The notes under the pieces were generated by a model that saw only the letters and a program-made list of their open reading frames with translations, was not told the origin of the DNA and searched no databases. The translations under genes and the position numbers were made by a program. Shown in pieces: positions 15,513-24,897 of a stretch of 60,146 nt of DNA; the stretch's first letter is position 1; each line of letters begins with the position of its first letter. The stretch is from Elusimicrobiota bacterium (lineage in GTDB: Bacteria; Elusimicrobiota; Elusimicrobia; UBA1565; UBA9628), in NCBI GenBank assembly GCA_026388095.1, contig JAPLKL010000052.1, forward strand, positions 1 through 60,146, read 5' to 3'.

Positions 15513-16577
15513 ATGAGATTCTTGGCCGCCGTGATGCTGACCATCCTTGGCGCCGCGCCTCTGGGTGCCGAGGACCTCACCGGCCGCTTCGCCGCGGGCG
15601 GCGGCGTGGGCGCAGGCGTCCCCGTGGGCACGGCCTGGGTGAGCCAGCATGCGACCATCGGGCCTCTCGTGGGCGGCTTCCTGCGCTACGGCGTAGACAA
15701 GAACCTGGGCTTGGGCTTCTCCTATGACAACCTGGGCTTTGGCAAGGGCGGCATCAGGGTCCAGCCCGTCCTGGTCAACGTCTACTACAACTTCAACCCC
15801 GGATCTCCCTTGAACCCCAATATCCACCTCGGCCTGGGCGGCGCGGACGTCCGCCGCAACGAGCAGGGCCGGGAGACCACCTTCGCCAACAAGCTCGGCG
15901 TGGGCGTGGACTATTTCGTGCACAACAACGTCGCGGTCGGCGGCTTCATGGACTATCTCTTGGGCTGGTACAAGTCGGGCGCGAGTCATAACACGAATCA
16001 TGAGCTCCACGCCATGCTCTTCGGCGCGAGCTTGTCCTTCTGGTTCGGTGCTGGCCGTTCCTCTGAGCTGGCGCGCGCGGCCGCGCCCGAGTTGGCCCCG
16101 GCTCCCGCGCCGGAGATCTTCGCTCCGGCTCCGGTCGTCGCGGCCGCGCCGGCTCCCGCGCCCGAGATCCCCGCGCCGGCTCCGACCCCGGCGTCGGCTC
16201 CCATCGTCGTGCCTCCGGCCCAGGCTGAGCCGGTCTCCGTAGACCTGCTCATCCACTTCGACCCGAACATGTCCGTGATCAAGCCCCAGTACATCGAGAA
16301 GCTGATCCAGGCCGCCGAGCTCCTCAAGGCCAACCCGGAGGCCCGGGCCGAGATCGAAGGGTACACGGACAATCAAGAAGGCACCCCGGAATCCAACATG
16401 GTCCTTTCGCAGCGGCGCGCCGACGCTGTGCGTTGGACGATGGTCTCCCGCTACGGCGCGCCCAGGGACCGGATCCAGGCCAAGGGTTACGGCCGGACCA
16501 AGCCGATCGCGGACAACAAGACCCGGGCGGGGCGCGCCCAGAACCGGCGCGTCATCGCCACCTTTACCGGGATCTAG
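15513..16577 (+). CDS. OmpA-family outer membrane protein
   Basis: 354 residues. The ATG at 15513, eight bases after AAGGAG, gives a signal peptide (MRFLAAVMLTILGAAPLGA). Residues about 20-180 are Gly/aromatic-rich beta strands of a small porin-like barrel. A hinge of repeated Ala-Pro (APAPEIFAPAPVV) follows, then the C-terminal OmpA peptidoglycan-binding domain (VDLLIHFDPNMSVIKPQYIE, IEGYTDNQEGTPESN, LSQRRADAVRWTMVS, AGRAQNRRVIATF). It should anchor the outer membrane to the wall. TATAAT at 15334-15339 may be part of the promoter, but I see no good -35. No gene is visible between 15296 and 15512. Confidence 0.9.
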   Translation: MRFLAAVMLTILGAAPLGAEDLTGRFAAGGGVGAGVPVGTAWVSQHATIGPLVGGFLRYGVDKNLGLGFSYDNLGFGKGGIRVQPVLVNVYYNFNPGSPLNPNIHLGLGGADVRRNEQGRETTFANKLGVGVDYFVHNNVAVGGFMDYLLGWYKSGASHNTNHELHAMLFGASLSFWFGAGRSSELARAAAPELAPAPAPEIFAPAPVVAAAPAPAPEIPAPAPTPASAPIVVPPAQAEPVSVDLLIHFDPNMSVIKPQYIEKLIQAAELLKANPEARAEIEGYTDNQEGTPESNMVLSQRRADAVRWTMVSRYGAPRDRIQAKGYGRTKPIADNKTRAGRAQNRRVIATFTGI

Positions 16578-16663
16578 CAGGCTCCGATGAGCGCTTCAGG
16601 GAAGGCCCACGACCCCCTACGTGGATGTACCCCAACCGAGCCCTTCGACCGCGGCATCATTCG

Positions 16664-17974
16664 TCACGTCACGCCCCCGCGGGCCAAGAGCTCTTTGACC
16701 GCGCCCTTATAAGCATTGAGGTCGAAGCAGGCGGCCAGCTCCTTCTTGGAGAGCGTCTTGGTGACCGCCGCGTCCCCCTCCAGAGCCTTGAGGAACGGCT
16801 CGCGCGTCTTCCAGGTCTTCAGCGCGTTGCGCTGCACGAGCTCGTAGGCTTCCTCGCGCGAGAGCCCGGCGTCCACCAGCCGCAGCAGGACCGTCTGGGA
16901 GAAGACCAGGCCGAGCGAGCGGTCCATGTTCTCCTTCATCCGCTCGGGGTAGACCTGCAGCCCGTCGAGCACCTTCTTGAACCGCGCCAGCATGAAGTCC
17001 AGCGCGATGTGCGCATCCGGCAGAACCACGCGCTCGACCGAGGAATGGCTGATGTCGCGCTCATGCCATAAGACGATGTTCTCCACCACGGCAGACTCGT
17101 AGGTGCGGATGAGCCTGGAGAGGCCGCAGAGGTTCTCGCACAGGATCGGGTTGCGCTTGTGCGGCATGGCCGAGGAGCCTTTCTGCCCCTTGCCGAAAGG
17201 CTCCTCGACCTCCAGGACCTCGGTGCGCTGCAGATGCCGGATCTCGAGGGCGAAGCGCTCGATGGCCGCGGCGGAGAGCACCAAAGCGTGGAAATGCTCC
17301 GCGTGCCGGTCGCGGGGCACCACCTGGGTCGCCACCGGCTCGGGCTTTAGCCCCAGCTTGCCCAAGGCCTTGAGCTCCAGTTCCGGCCCCACCTGGGTGA
17401 AGCACCCCACCGCGCCGGAGAGCTTGCCGAAGCTTACGGCCTCGCGCGCGCGGCGCAGGCGCTCCATGCTGCGCAGGGCCTCCGCGTGCCAGCCCGCCAG
17501 CTTCACCCCGAAGGAGATGGGTTCCGCGTGCACGCCGTGCGTGCGGCCCACCATCCAGGTCTGGGCATGCGCGCGCGACAGAGTGCGCAGACGGCCGGCG
17601 ACCTCCTCCCAGTCCTTGAGCAGCAGGTCAGCGGCTTCCCGCAACTGCAGGGCCAGGGCCGTGTCCAAGATGTCCGAGGAGGTCAGGCCGTAGTGCAGGT
17701 AGCGGTTCAAGGCCGGGGCCGAATCCTTGATCTGCGCGCTCACGGCCGCGAGCAAGGCGATCACCTCATGCCCGGATTTCGCCTCCAGGGCCACCACCTG
17801 CTCATGGAGCCCGTGATGCGTCGCGGCCTTGAAAGCCTTGAGCTCGGCCGCCGGGATGCCCTTTTGCGGGGCCAGGACCTCCAGGAACGCTTCCTCGACG
17901 CGCAGCATGATCTTGAGCCGGTTGTCCTCGGCCCAGATGCGCGCCATCTCGTCGCGGGAGTACCGTTCGATCAT
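16664..17974 (-). CDS. purB: Adenylosuccinate lyase
   Basis: PurB, 436 residues, catalyses two fumarate-releasing steps of purine synthesis (SAICAR to AICAR and adenylosuccinate to AMP). The fumarase/lyase signature GSSAMPHKRNPILCENL is intact. Other family blocks are MIERYSRDEMARIWAEDNRL at the N-terminus, GLTSSDILDTALALQL, and VGRTHGVHAEPISFGVKLAGW with the catalytic His. The length is normal. Its start overlaps the stop of the MFS gene by four bases. The 86 bases between it and the convergent OmpA gene show nothing. Confidence 0.95.
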   Translation of the reverse strand: MIERYSRDEMARIWAEDNRLKIMLRVEEAFLEVLAPQKGIPAAELKAFKAATHHGLHEQVVALEAKSGHEVIALLAAVSAQIKDSAPALNRYLHYGLTSSDILDTALALQLREAADLLLKDWEEVAGRLRTLSRAHAQTWMVGRTHGVHAEPISFGVKLAGWHAEALRSMERLRRAREAVSFGKLSGAVGCFTQVGPELELKALGKLGLKPEPVATQVVPRDRHAEHFHALVLSAAAIERFALEIRHLQRTEVLEVEEPFGKGQKGSSAMPHKRNPILCENLCGLSRLIRTYESAVVENIVLWHERDISHSSVERVVLPDAHIALDFMLARFKKVLDGLQVYPERMKENMDRSLGLVFSQTVLLRLVDAGLSREEAYELVQRNALKTWKTREPFLKALEGDAAVTKTLSKKELAACFDLNAYKGAVKELLARGGVT

Positions 17975-19215
17975 GTCAAGACCTCCATCAATCCTTCGCT
18001 GTGCAGGCCCGCCTCGTGCAGGCCGTCCTCATCCGGACGCAGCTCCTTGCCGAACCTCTTGAAACCGAAGGCGGCGAGCGCTGCCAAGGCCGCGATGATG
18101 AGCCACGGCGCCGGGCTCCAGCGGGGGCTGAGGACCTGCAGCCCGAGCCCGCCGAGGAGGGGCCCGCAGGCCGCCCCCGATTGCAGCGCCAAGCCCTGGA
18201 ATCCGAGATAGCGCCCTTTGAGCTTCTCGGGCGCCAGGTTGGCCGCCAGGGTCTGCAGCGCGGGCGAGACCGTGACCTCGCCCAAGGTCACGACCGTCAT
18301 GGCCGCGGCCATGAGCGCGAAGCCGGTCGCGAAGCCCGCCCAGCAATAGCCGGCCGCGTAGAGGAGACAGCCCGCGGTCAGCATCGCGCTCAGACGCACG
18401 GCGCGCAGGCTCCGCGAGATGGGAGTCTGGGTCAGGACCACGAGCGCGCCGTTGAGGGTGAAGAGCAGTCCCACCTGGGCCTCGCTCAGCCCCACATAGC
18501 GCACCGAATGCACGGCCAAGCCGACGGTGAGCTGGGCCATGACGGCCGCGATGAGCAGGCCGTAGCCGCAGAGCCTCAGGAAGCGCCGGTCCGCGGCCAC
18601 GCTCCAGAGCTCGCGCCAGGAGAAGCGGCTCTCCGGCCGCAGCCGCGGCATGCTGGTGACGGTCCAATGCACCAGGCCCAGGCAGGCCAGGCAGGCTACG
18701 CCGGAAGCCGCGAAGAGCAGGGGATAGGAGTGCTCCGCCATCACCCCTCCACAGGCCGGGCCCAGAGCCCAGCCCAGATTGATGGCCACGCGCAGCTTCC
18801 CATAGCCGAGCAGCCTTTCGTGGGGCGGAAGGGCGGAGGCGATCCAGCAGCGCACCGCCGAGTCATAGAAGCTCCCGCAGAAGCCGGCCAGCACGTGCAG
18901 GGCGATGAGGGCGCCTACGGGAGCCTCCCGGGCCATGGCCCAGGACATCAGTGCCACCATCGCGGCGCGCGACGCGACCGAGGCCTCCATCACCCGCTTG
19001 GAGCCCATGATGTCCGAGAGCTCCCCGGCCAGGACCTGGCCCACGGCCGTGCCCGCCAGCATCAAGGACAGGGCCGCCCCGACCCAGCCCATGGGCAGGC
19101 CCCGGACTCGGTGCAGGTACAAAGCGAAGAAGGGATAGGAGAGGGCCAGACCCGCGACCAGGACGCATTGGCATACCAGGAGCGCCCAGAGGCGAGCCCG
19201 GACGGGCGCGCTCAT
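17971..19215 (-). CDS. MFS transporter
   Basis: Major facilitator protein of 414 residues with about 12 hydrophobic segments. The first begins LWALLVCQCVLVAGLALSYP, and the loop between helices 2 and 3 (GELSDIMGSKRVMEAS) is a variant of the MFS motif A. The overall pattern (LTQTPISRSLRAVRLS, TLAANLAPEKLKGRYLGFQG) resembles drug-exporter-like MFS proteins. The substrate is unknown. It sits between pyrE and purB, overlapping purB by ATGA, so it is co-transcribed with nucleotide synthesis genes. Confidence 0.85.
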   Translation of the reverse strand: MSAPVRARLWALLVCQCVLVAGLALSYPFFALYLHRVRGLPMGWVGAALSLMLAGTAVGQVLAGELSDIMGSKRVMEASVASRAAMVALMSWAMAREAPVGALIALHVLAGFCGSFYDSAVRCWIASALPPHERLLGYGKLRVAINLGWALGPACGGVMAEHSYPLLFAASGVACLACLGLVHWTVTSMPRLRPESRFSWRELWSVAADRRFLRLCGYGLLIAAVMAQLTVGLAVHSVRYVGLSEAQVGLLFTLNGALVVLTQTPISRSLRAVRLSAMLTAGCLLYAAGYCWAGFATGFALMAAAMTVVTLGEVTVSPALQTLAANLAPEKLKGRYLGFQGLALQSGAACGPLLGGLGLQVLSPRWSPAPWLIIAALAALAAFGFKRFGKELRPDEDGLHEAGLHSEGLMEVLT

Positions 19216-19231
19216 CTCGGGGCGCTACGCA

Positions 19232-19831
19232 TCATTCCCCCTCGACCGGGCCGACCGCCGGATTCCGGCTCGCGTCGGTCAGCGCCACCCCGTCTGCGCA
19301 CTGCGGGCACGAATCCGGGGCGAAGACCTGGAGCGGATAGGAGATCAAGGTTCGCACGGGCACGCAGAGCGCCAAGCCCTTGACGGAGCGGTCGACTACG
19401 CCGCCCACGCCCACGACCTTGCCGCCGTAGGCCTGGACCAGGACCACGATCTCGGCCGTCAGGCGGCCGGTGGTCAGGACGTCCTGGACGATCAGGACGC
19501 GCTCGTCGCGCTCGATGCGGAAGTCGCGGCGCAGGGCCATCATGCCGCCGATGCGCTCCGTGAAGATCGCCCGGCACCTCTTGGCGCGCGCCACCTCCTG
19601 GGCCAGGACCACGGAGACCATGTTGGGGGCGATGACCACGTCGATGTCCTGGAGGAACTTGGCGGCCAGGGCCTTGGCGATGCGCTGGGCCACGTGCGGG
19701 TACTGCAGGACCAAGGCGGTCTGCACGTAGACCGGACTGTGCAGGCCGGAGGCCAGCTGGAAATGACCGCTCACCACCGCGCCGTGCTCCTGCAGCAGCC
19801 CCAGCACGTCCATCTTGTTCAGTGCGCCCAT
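19232..19831 (-). CDS. pyrE: Orotate phosphoribosyltransferase
   Basis: PyrE, 199 residues, joins orotate to PRPP to make OMP in pyrimidine synthesis. The PRPP-binding loop reads VLIVQDVLTTGRLTAEIV and the N-terminal part SGHFQLASGLHSPVYVQTA matches the family. A pair of cysteines near the C-terminus (PDSCPQCADG) is typical of the longer archaeal/thermophile-like PyrE branch. It lies 15 bases after AsmA and 16 bases before the MFS gene, in one operon. GGGAGGGACC precedes the start at 19831. Confidence 0.88.
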   Translation of the reverse strand: MGALNKMDVLGLLQEHGAVVSGHFQLASGLHSPVYVQTALVLQYPHVAQRIAKALAAKFLQDIDVVIAPNMVSVVLAQEVARAKRCRAIFTERIGGMMALRRDFRIERDERVLIVQDVLTTGRLTAEIVVLVQAYGGKVVGVGGVVDRSVKGLALCVPVRTLISYPLQVFAPDSCPQCADGVALTDASRNPAVGPVEGE

Positions 19832-19847
19832 GGTCCCTCCCTGCGAT

Positions 19848-22136
19848 TCACAATTGCCGGAGCTTGTCCAGCGCGGCGTAGCGCTTCTTGGCCTTGGCTC
19901 GCGCCTGTCCCACGGCCTGCTCGATCTCGTCGCTCGCCATCTTGCTCAGGCGCGGCTCCAGATCGGGCAGGCTGAGTTCTCCCTTGACCCGGAAGGCGAT
20001 GGCCGCCCGGCCCTTCTCGTCCTGCCACCACTCCGGCAGGGTCGCGCTGTAGCTGGTCAGCCGGGTCCTGATGTTCATGTCCACAGTCTCTTTGCCGAAA
20101 TCCGCGACGCCGTCCGCAAAGGCGACCATCTGCGGGCTATCCACGTAGAACAGGCGAGTGGTGACCACCCCCTGGCGCAGCCCGTACTCCCCTTCGATGC
20201 GCGAGAAGTCCAGGCTTTTGGGATAAGCCGTGGCCGTGCTGAAGATGGAAAGCTTGTTCATCTTATGCATGTAAATGAACGGGAGGAATACTATTCTAAG
20301 AAAATTATTGGAGGCCTGTACCGCCGGGATGTCGCCGACCCGGCCCGGGCCGAAGCTCACCCGCACGTCGCCGCTGACGCGCTTGAGGGAGGGAGACACG
20401 CCGCGGATGTCCCAGAGCAGGTCCACGTTGTTGAAGGCGAAGTTCTTGTGCGCCACGGAGCCGATGGTGATCTGCCCGACCGTGTCCGGGAAATTCCTGG
20501 GGATGGCGTACTTGAAGGTGCGCAACCAGGTCCGCGGCCGGTTCGCGGACGCGCCGGTGCCGGCGGGGCTTCCGATACCGCCGGCTTGCGCCGTGTGCGT
20601 GGAAACCTTGGCCGCGATCTCGCTGATCAGAGCCTGGGCCTCCTCCCAGCGCACCCGATCCACCGAGCCTTGGATCGCCACCTCCTTGGGGTCCTTGAGG
20701 TCGCGCACCCTGGCCTTGAGGGAGACCCTGGAGTCGAGGAAGCGCAGGGCCAGACGGTCCAGCCGCAGGTCGTCCTTCTTGAGGCTGGCTGCGACGGAGA
20801 GTCCCGAGAAAGGATGGGAGTAGAAGCGCCCCTCGCCGCCCGCCACCGAGAGCGAGACGTCATCGAGGCCCTCCGATGCCACCAGCGAGACATCCCCCCC
20901 GTCGATCGAAAAATCCCGGAAGCGTCCCGCGGCGCGGTTGACCTTGAGGCTGCCCTTGCGGACCTCCAGCCGGCCCCAAGGGCCGGCCACGCCGATGTAC
21001 CCGCTGAGGATCCCCTTGAGGCCTAGGCGCCGCCAGGGCGGATAGGCGTCGCCGGCCTGGCTCAACGGGAACTGCGCCACGCTGACCTCGGCCTTGAGGG
21101 TCGCCGAGCTGAAATCCACCAAGCCCATGGCGCTGGCGGAGAACGGGGGAGCGTCCACGCGCAAACGCCGCACGCGCAGACGCCTCGCGGCCGGGAAGGC
21201 GGCGCGCAGCTGCCAGCGGCTCGCGGGCAGCCTCAAGTCCAGCTCCCGCCCCAGGAGCCGCCGCCACTCCTCGGGCCCGAGGGCCGGCAAAGACACCGCC
21301 AGGTCCAGGTCCGACGGCGGCAGCCCGGTGGCGACGCCCGAGCCGCGGACCTCGAGGCCGTCCACCGTGAGAGCGACGCGCTTGGCGCGCAGGTAAGCCT
21401 GGCCCCAATCGAGACCAGCCAAGGACGCCTCGCCCTCGACGGCCAAACGGTTCTTGACGGTGCGGCCGCGGAAGCTGCTGGAATTATCGCAGGCGGCCGC
21501 GAAGGAAAAAGGCCGGTCCAGGGCGAACCGGGAGACCGCCAAGCCGACGTTCTCGAAGCGGTATCTGCTGTCCTTGAGCCGGTCCTCGACCGTGATCAGC
21601 CCCTGGTCTATCTTGGTATGCTCGGCGGCCAAGGAGAGGGGCAGCGAGAAGCGGCCCAGGGGCATGGCCCGCGCGGCGTGCGTGGAGGTGAAGATGTCGG
21701 CCAGGTTCCAATTCCCGGACGCGTCGCGCACGAGCTGGATCGAGGGCGCGACCAGCCTGACTTGGTCGAGCTCCAGACGGCGCTGCAGCAGGGCCGAGAG
21801 CTTCACCGTCACCAGGACCGTCTCGCTGGTCAGCAGGTACTGGCCCGGCATGTCCAGCCGCTCCACCACGCGCAGCCCTTTGAGCTTGACCCCGTGCGGA
21901 GCCAGGAGCACCTTGTCGATCTGGACTGGACGGTGCAGGAGGTCCTGCAGCTGGTCCACGAAGACCGAGCGCACACGCTCCTCGTTGAAAGCGGCGCGCA
22001 GGCCCAGATAGGCGGTCGCCGCCAACAGCACGGCGAACAGCAGGCAGAGCCCCAGACCCCGGAGCACGGCATGGACGAGATAACCCAAGCCCTTCCAGGA
22101 ATAGTAGAAGAAACCGCCTTTGCCTTTCCGGCCCAT
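19848..22136 (-). CDS. AsmA-like envelope protein
   Basis: A 762-residue protein with one N-terminal membrane segment (about residues 28-50, LCLLFAVLLAATAYLGL) and a long periplasmic part. The region after it (VDQLQDLLHRPVQIDKVLLA, LVAPSIQLVRDASGNWNLAD) is the AsmA/YhdP/TamB-type N-terminus, and the C-terminal part (VDMNIRTRLTSYSATLP) has the AsmA-like repeated beta pattern. Relatives build bridges that move lipids between inner and outer membrane. A 26-base palindromic element at 20560-20585 lies in frame within a Gly/Ala-rich linker. It has its own possible extended -10 box (TGGTAGAAT) just upstream of the start. Confidence 0.82.
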   Translation of the reverse strand: MGRKGKGGFFYYSWKGLGYLVHAVLRGLGLCLLFAVLLAATAYLGLRAAFNEERVRSVFVDQLQDLLHRPVQIDKVLLAPHGVKLKGLRVVERLDMPGQYLLTSETVLVTVKLSALLQRRLELDQVRLVAPSIQLVRDASGNWNLADIFTSTHAARAMPLGRFSLPLSLAAEHTKIDQGLITVEDRLKDSRYRFENVGLAVSRFALDRPFSFAAACDNSSSFRGRTVKNRLAVEGEASLAGLDWGQAYLRAKRVALTVDGLEVRGSGVATGLPPSDLDLAVSLPALGPEEWRRLLGRELDLRLPASRWQLRAAFPAARRLRVRRLRVDAPPFSASAMGLVDFSSATLKAEVSVAQFPLSQAGDAYPPWRRLGLKGILSGYIGVAGPWGRLEVRKGSLKVNRAAGRFRDFSIDGGDVSLVASEGLDDVSLSVAGGEGRFYSHPFSGLSVAASLKKDDLRLDRLALRFLDSRVSLKARVRDLKDPKEVAIQGSVDRVRWEEAQALISEIAAKVSTHTAQAGGIGSPAGTGASANRPRTWLRTFKYAIPRNFPDTVGQITIGSVAHKNFAFNNVDLLWDIRGVSPSLKRVSGDVRVSFGPGRVGDIPAVQASNNFLRIVFLPFIYMHKMNKLSIFSTATAYPKSLDFSRIEGEYGLRQGVVTTRLFYVDSPQMVAFADGVADFGKETVDMNIRTRLTSYSATLPEWWQDEKGRAAIAFRVKGELSLPDLEPRLSKMASDEIEQAVGQARAKAKKRYAALDKLRQL

Positions 22137-22195
22137 AGGACTCGCCGGTCATTCTACCAAATGCGCCGTCGCGCCCGGTCCCCGCCTCTGTAACA

Positions 22196-22233
22196 ATTCC
22201 GCACTTGCGCGGAATGGGTCCGTCTGTTATATT
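22196..22233 (+). promoter_or_regulatory. Promoter and overlapping inverted repeat before the exported protein at 22248
   Basis: TTGCGC (22205-22210), 17 bases, then TATATT (22228-22233) with an extended TG. An inverted repeat, ATTCCGC/GCGGAAT (22196-22202 with 22209-22215), covers the -35 box and could be an operator. The leader would be about eight bases. Confidence 0.6.
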
Positions 22234-22247
22234 ATCGGGATAATTTC

Positions 22248-22895
22248 ATGCAACTCATCTGGGCATCGATCTTGAGCCTGGGGCTCTGCGGCGCGGTCGC
22301 CGTCTCAGCCCAGCCCCGTAGCGCCGCGCCTGCGGCGGTCCAGTTCCCCAACGCAGCAAGATCCGGCAGTTGGGGGTTCCGCCCGTCTTTCGGCCCTATG
22401 GAGTTCCAATCCCTCCTCCAGCGCTTCGTCGACGAGCAGTATCTCAAGAGCTTCCGGCGTCTGGGGATCGAGGATGATTTCGACCATGGGCATCTCCTCT
22501 TCGATGCCCGGTCGCCCCAACGGCCCGTCGCGATCCTCTACCACACCCAGGAACTCAGTTCGGACTCATCCCTGGACCCGCGGGCCCGCAACTGGCTCCA
22601 ATGGGTCGACCGGGGCACGGTGGAAGACGCCTCCCGCTACGAGCGCAAGACCTACCCGCATTCCGCGTCCTGGGACTGGTTCCTCCAGAGGGAGCTGGCG
22701 GCCCTGCGCCAGCGCCACACCATCCTGGACAAGATGCTCGACCCGGCCCTGCTCGGCGTCGAGGTCTCGCAGAGCCGCCAATGGGTGTTCACCCGCGTGG
22801 GCTGCGGCGTCGCGGATGCGGCGCCCGGCTCCGACCTCATCCGGGTCGTCCTGCCCGCCGGACCGGCCGTCTGCCTGTCCCTCAGCCAGTCCTGA
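22248..22895 (+). CDS. Exported protein of unknown function
   Basis: 215 residues, not recognised. The N-terminus is a signal peptide (MQLIWASILSLGLCGAVAVS, cleaved near AQP). The mature part is rich in charged and aromatic residues (QSLLQRFVDEQYLKSFRRLG; WDWFLQRELAALRQRHTILD) with two cysteines near the end (VGCGVAD, AVCLSLSQS) that could form a disulfide in the periplasm. It has its own promoter and no Shine-Dalgarno sequence. A second exported orphan follows 79 bases later. Confidence 0.65.
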   Translation: MQLIWASILSLGLCGAVAVSAQPRSAAPAAVQFPNAARSGSWGFRPSFGPMEFQSLLQRFVDEQYLKSFRRLGIEDDFDHGHLLFDARSPQRPVAILYHTQELSSDSSLDPRARNWLQWVDRGTVEDASRYERKTYPHSASWDWFLQRELAALRQRHTILDKMLDPALLGVEVSQSRQWVFTRVGCGVADAAPGSDLIRVVLPAGPAVCLSLSQS

Positions 22896-22974
22896 CCCGC
22901 CCCTGCGCTTGACGAGGACTTGACCCGCTGCAGCCATACTATCCCTGATGGACACCAAAGGGGAGGTGGCCGCC

Positions 22975-23568
22975 ATGACAAAAAGCTCGCGCCCGGTTCT
23001 GGCCCTGGCCGCCGCGCTGCTGGCCGCAATGAGCGCGGCCTGCGCGACGGTGTCTCTGCGTTCTCCGGAATCGCGCCGCGACTTCGCTGATTCCGTCATC
23101 GAGAACTGGTCCAGCTATTCCCGGCTGCAGGCGGCCAAGCTCATGCAGACTTACGGGCCGCCCGACCAGGTCAAGCACGCCGAGCTGGTCTGGAACGACA
23201 AAGGCGTCTGGCGGAAGATCCGGGTCTGGGACATCACGCCGTACTATGATTCGGATGTCGGAGCCCCGAACCTGGAACAGACCATCTCCTACCCTGTCCT
23301 GCCCGAACTCCGCGGGCAGCTGGCGTCCTTGAACGGCAAGCTCCGGGTCTCCACGGACGGGACCGAGCTCTCGGCGCGCGGCGCCAGCGAGGAGAGCATC
23401 CTCTTGACGCTGAACCTGGCCGATGAGATCGTCCTGGGCCGCAGGACGCCGGATGAGGCGAACCGGTTCTACGCCAGCACGCTCGAGCTCTCACTCTCCG
23501 GGAAATCCTCGCCGTATATGGAGCGGCTGCTGTTCAGCCCGGCTCCCCTTTCGGAGAAAAGGCCCTAG
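22975..23568 (+). CDS. Exported, probably lipid-anchored protein of unknown function
   Basis: 197 residues. The ATG at 22975, eight bases after GGGGAGG, gives a signal segment (MTKSSRPVLALAAALLAAMS) ending at AAC, a loose lipobox with Cys at about residue 23. The mature part starts with a helical segment (AKLMQTYGPPDQVKHAELVW) reminiscent of small outer-membrane assembly lipoproteins, but I cannot assign a family. Its end is four bases from the convergent polyprenol kinase-like gene. Confidence 0.65.
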   Translation: MTKSSRPVLALAAALLAAMSAACATVSLRSPESRRDFADSVIENWSSYSRLQAAKLMQTYGPPDQVKHAELVWNDKGVWRKIRVWDITPYYDSDVGAPNLEQTISYPVLPELRGQLASLNGKLRVSTDGTELSARGASEESILLTLNLADEIVLGRRTPDEANRFYASTLELSLSGKSSPYMERLLFSPAPLSEKRP

Positions 23569-23572
23569 CGCC

Positions 23573-24163
23573 TCAGCCGGCGCCCAGGAGCATAGCCGCG
23601 GCGGCCGCGGCCACGGGCATCCACAAGTTGTCGTTGAAGAACCGTGTGGTGGGCAGCAATTCCACGATGGTCGCCGCGAGCGCCGCGCCCGTCGCGGCCG
23701 CAGCCCCGAGGCCGGCCGCCCAGCCGACTCCCAGACAGACCAGCAGGCAGGCCAGGCTGCCTTCGACCGTCTTGGCCGAACCCGGCAGGCGGTGGCGGCC
23801 CCAAGCTTTGCCGGCCAAGGCCGCGGCCGCGTCGCCCAAAGCCAGACACAGCAATGCCGCAGTCACCACGCGGGGCCGGCCGCCGGCGATGAGGAACGTG
23901 GCCAGACAGCCCGCCGTGGTGTGGAAGATGCCGGAGTAGGAGCGGTGCTCGGTGTCACGGATCATGCCCTGGAAGAACCCGGTCAGGACCCGGTTGAGCC
24001 GCTCGGAAAGGAACCGGCCGGTCTCCACGCAGGTCACCAGGCCCAGCCAGGCGGCCAGGAGGACGAGCACCCGCGGGCAGCCGATGAGATGGTAGGCGGC
24101 CAGATAGACGAGCGAAAGCATGTGGAAGGCCTTGCGCCCCAACTCCCTTCTCAAGTCGGTCAT
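23573..24163 (-). CDS. Diacylglycerol/polyprenol kinase family membrane protein
   Basis: 196 residues with several membrane spans, related to the CTP-dependent dolichol/phytol/diacylglycerol kinases (SEC59, VTE5, DGK1) and to CdsA. The start MTDLRRELGRKAFHMLSLVY and the block LALGDAAAALAGKAWGRHRL followed by GSAKTVEGS are the family's two conserved motifs. It would phosphorylate a lipid alcohol in the membrane, but the substrate is not clear. The frame is open upstream, but the ATG at 24163 overlaps the M50-like stop by four bases, as expected in this tightly coupled run. Confidence 0.82.
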   Translation of the reverse strand: MTDLRRELGRKAFHMLSLVYLAAYHLIGCPRVLVLLAAWLGLVTCVETGRFLSERLNRVLTGFFQGMIRDTEHRSYSGIFHTTAGCLATFLIAGGRPRVVTAALLCLALGDAAAALAGKAWGRHRLPGSAKTVEGSLACLLVCLGVGWAAGLGAAAATGAALAATIVELLPTTRFFNDNLWMPVAAAAAAMLLGAG

Positions 24164-24897
24164 GGGCGGTAGCCTTTCCGTATCGGACCAACGAACCATT
24201 TGAGGGACCGGTAGCTCCCGGCCCAGAAATCGGCCGAAAGGTGCAGGACTTGCCGCAGGGGCCCGGCCACGGCCACGGCCCGCGGGAAAAGCGCCTTGGT
24301 CAGCGCCATGACGACCAGTCCGTTGCAGAGCGCGATGACAGCCAAGGAGAAGACCAAGCCTCCCGCGACGGCCAAGTCCGGCTGCCGCCGCTGCCAGAGG
24401 CACTCGGCGGTCATGAGCAGGTGTCCCGCCAAGGTCGCGCCCATGAGGGCCAGGAATCCTTCCAGCCCCAGGCGGCCCGGGGCCAGCCACTGGAGCAGCC
24501 GGTAGCCGACCACCACCAGGACCGTGTAGATGGGCACGCAATAGGGCGCCAGCGAGATGAAGGCGCCGGACCGAGAGAGGTCCACGTGCCCGCCGTCGCT
24601 GCGGACCTCCATGCCGTGCACCTCAGCGCCTATGGACCAAGCGGCCAGGACATGGGTGAACTCATGCCCGAGCACATAGACCCAGCGCAGGGCCCTCAAG
24701 GCCCGCGCCCCGGCGGCCCGGCCCCGGCTCTGCGCCGCCAGCCCCAGCAGCCACAGCCCGGCGGCGGCTCCGGCGCCCGCCAGGAAGGGCCAAGCCGAGG
24801 GCGCGTGCGCGAAGACCGCGCCCAAAGACTGCGCCGCGGCGAAGACCGTCAAGGCCGCGGTCGGCAGCAGGGCCAAGCCTAGGATGAGGCGGATCAC
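24160..24897 (-). CDS. M50-like membrane zinc metalloprotease
   Basis: About 245 residues with six or so hydrophobic segments. The active-site motif HEFTH lies inside a membrane segment (WVYVLGHEFTHVLAAWSIGA), as in site-2-protease-like M50 enzymes, and GGHVDLSRSGAFISLAPYCV follows. Start: GTG at 24897, which overlaps the upstream stop as GTGA; longer frames read into the shadow of the upstream gene. The second conserved Asp motif of M50 is not obvious, so activity is uncertain. It lies between an unknown anchored protein and a polyprenol kinase-like protein. Confidence 0.72.
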   Translation of the reverse strand: MIRLILGLALLPTAALTVFAAAQSLGAVFAHAPSAWPFLAGAGAAAGLWLLGLAAQSRGRAAGARALRALRWVYVLGHEFTHVLAAWSIGAEVHGMEVRSDGGHVDLSRSGAFISLAPYCVPIYTVLVVVGYRLLQWLAPGRLGLEGFLALMGATLAGHLLMTAECLWQRRQPDLAVAGGLVFSLAVIALCNGLVVMALTKALFPRAVAVAGPLRQVLHLSADFWAGSYRSLKWFVGPIRKGYRP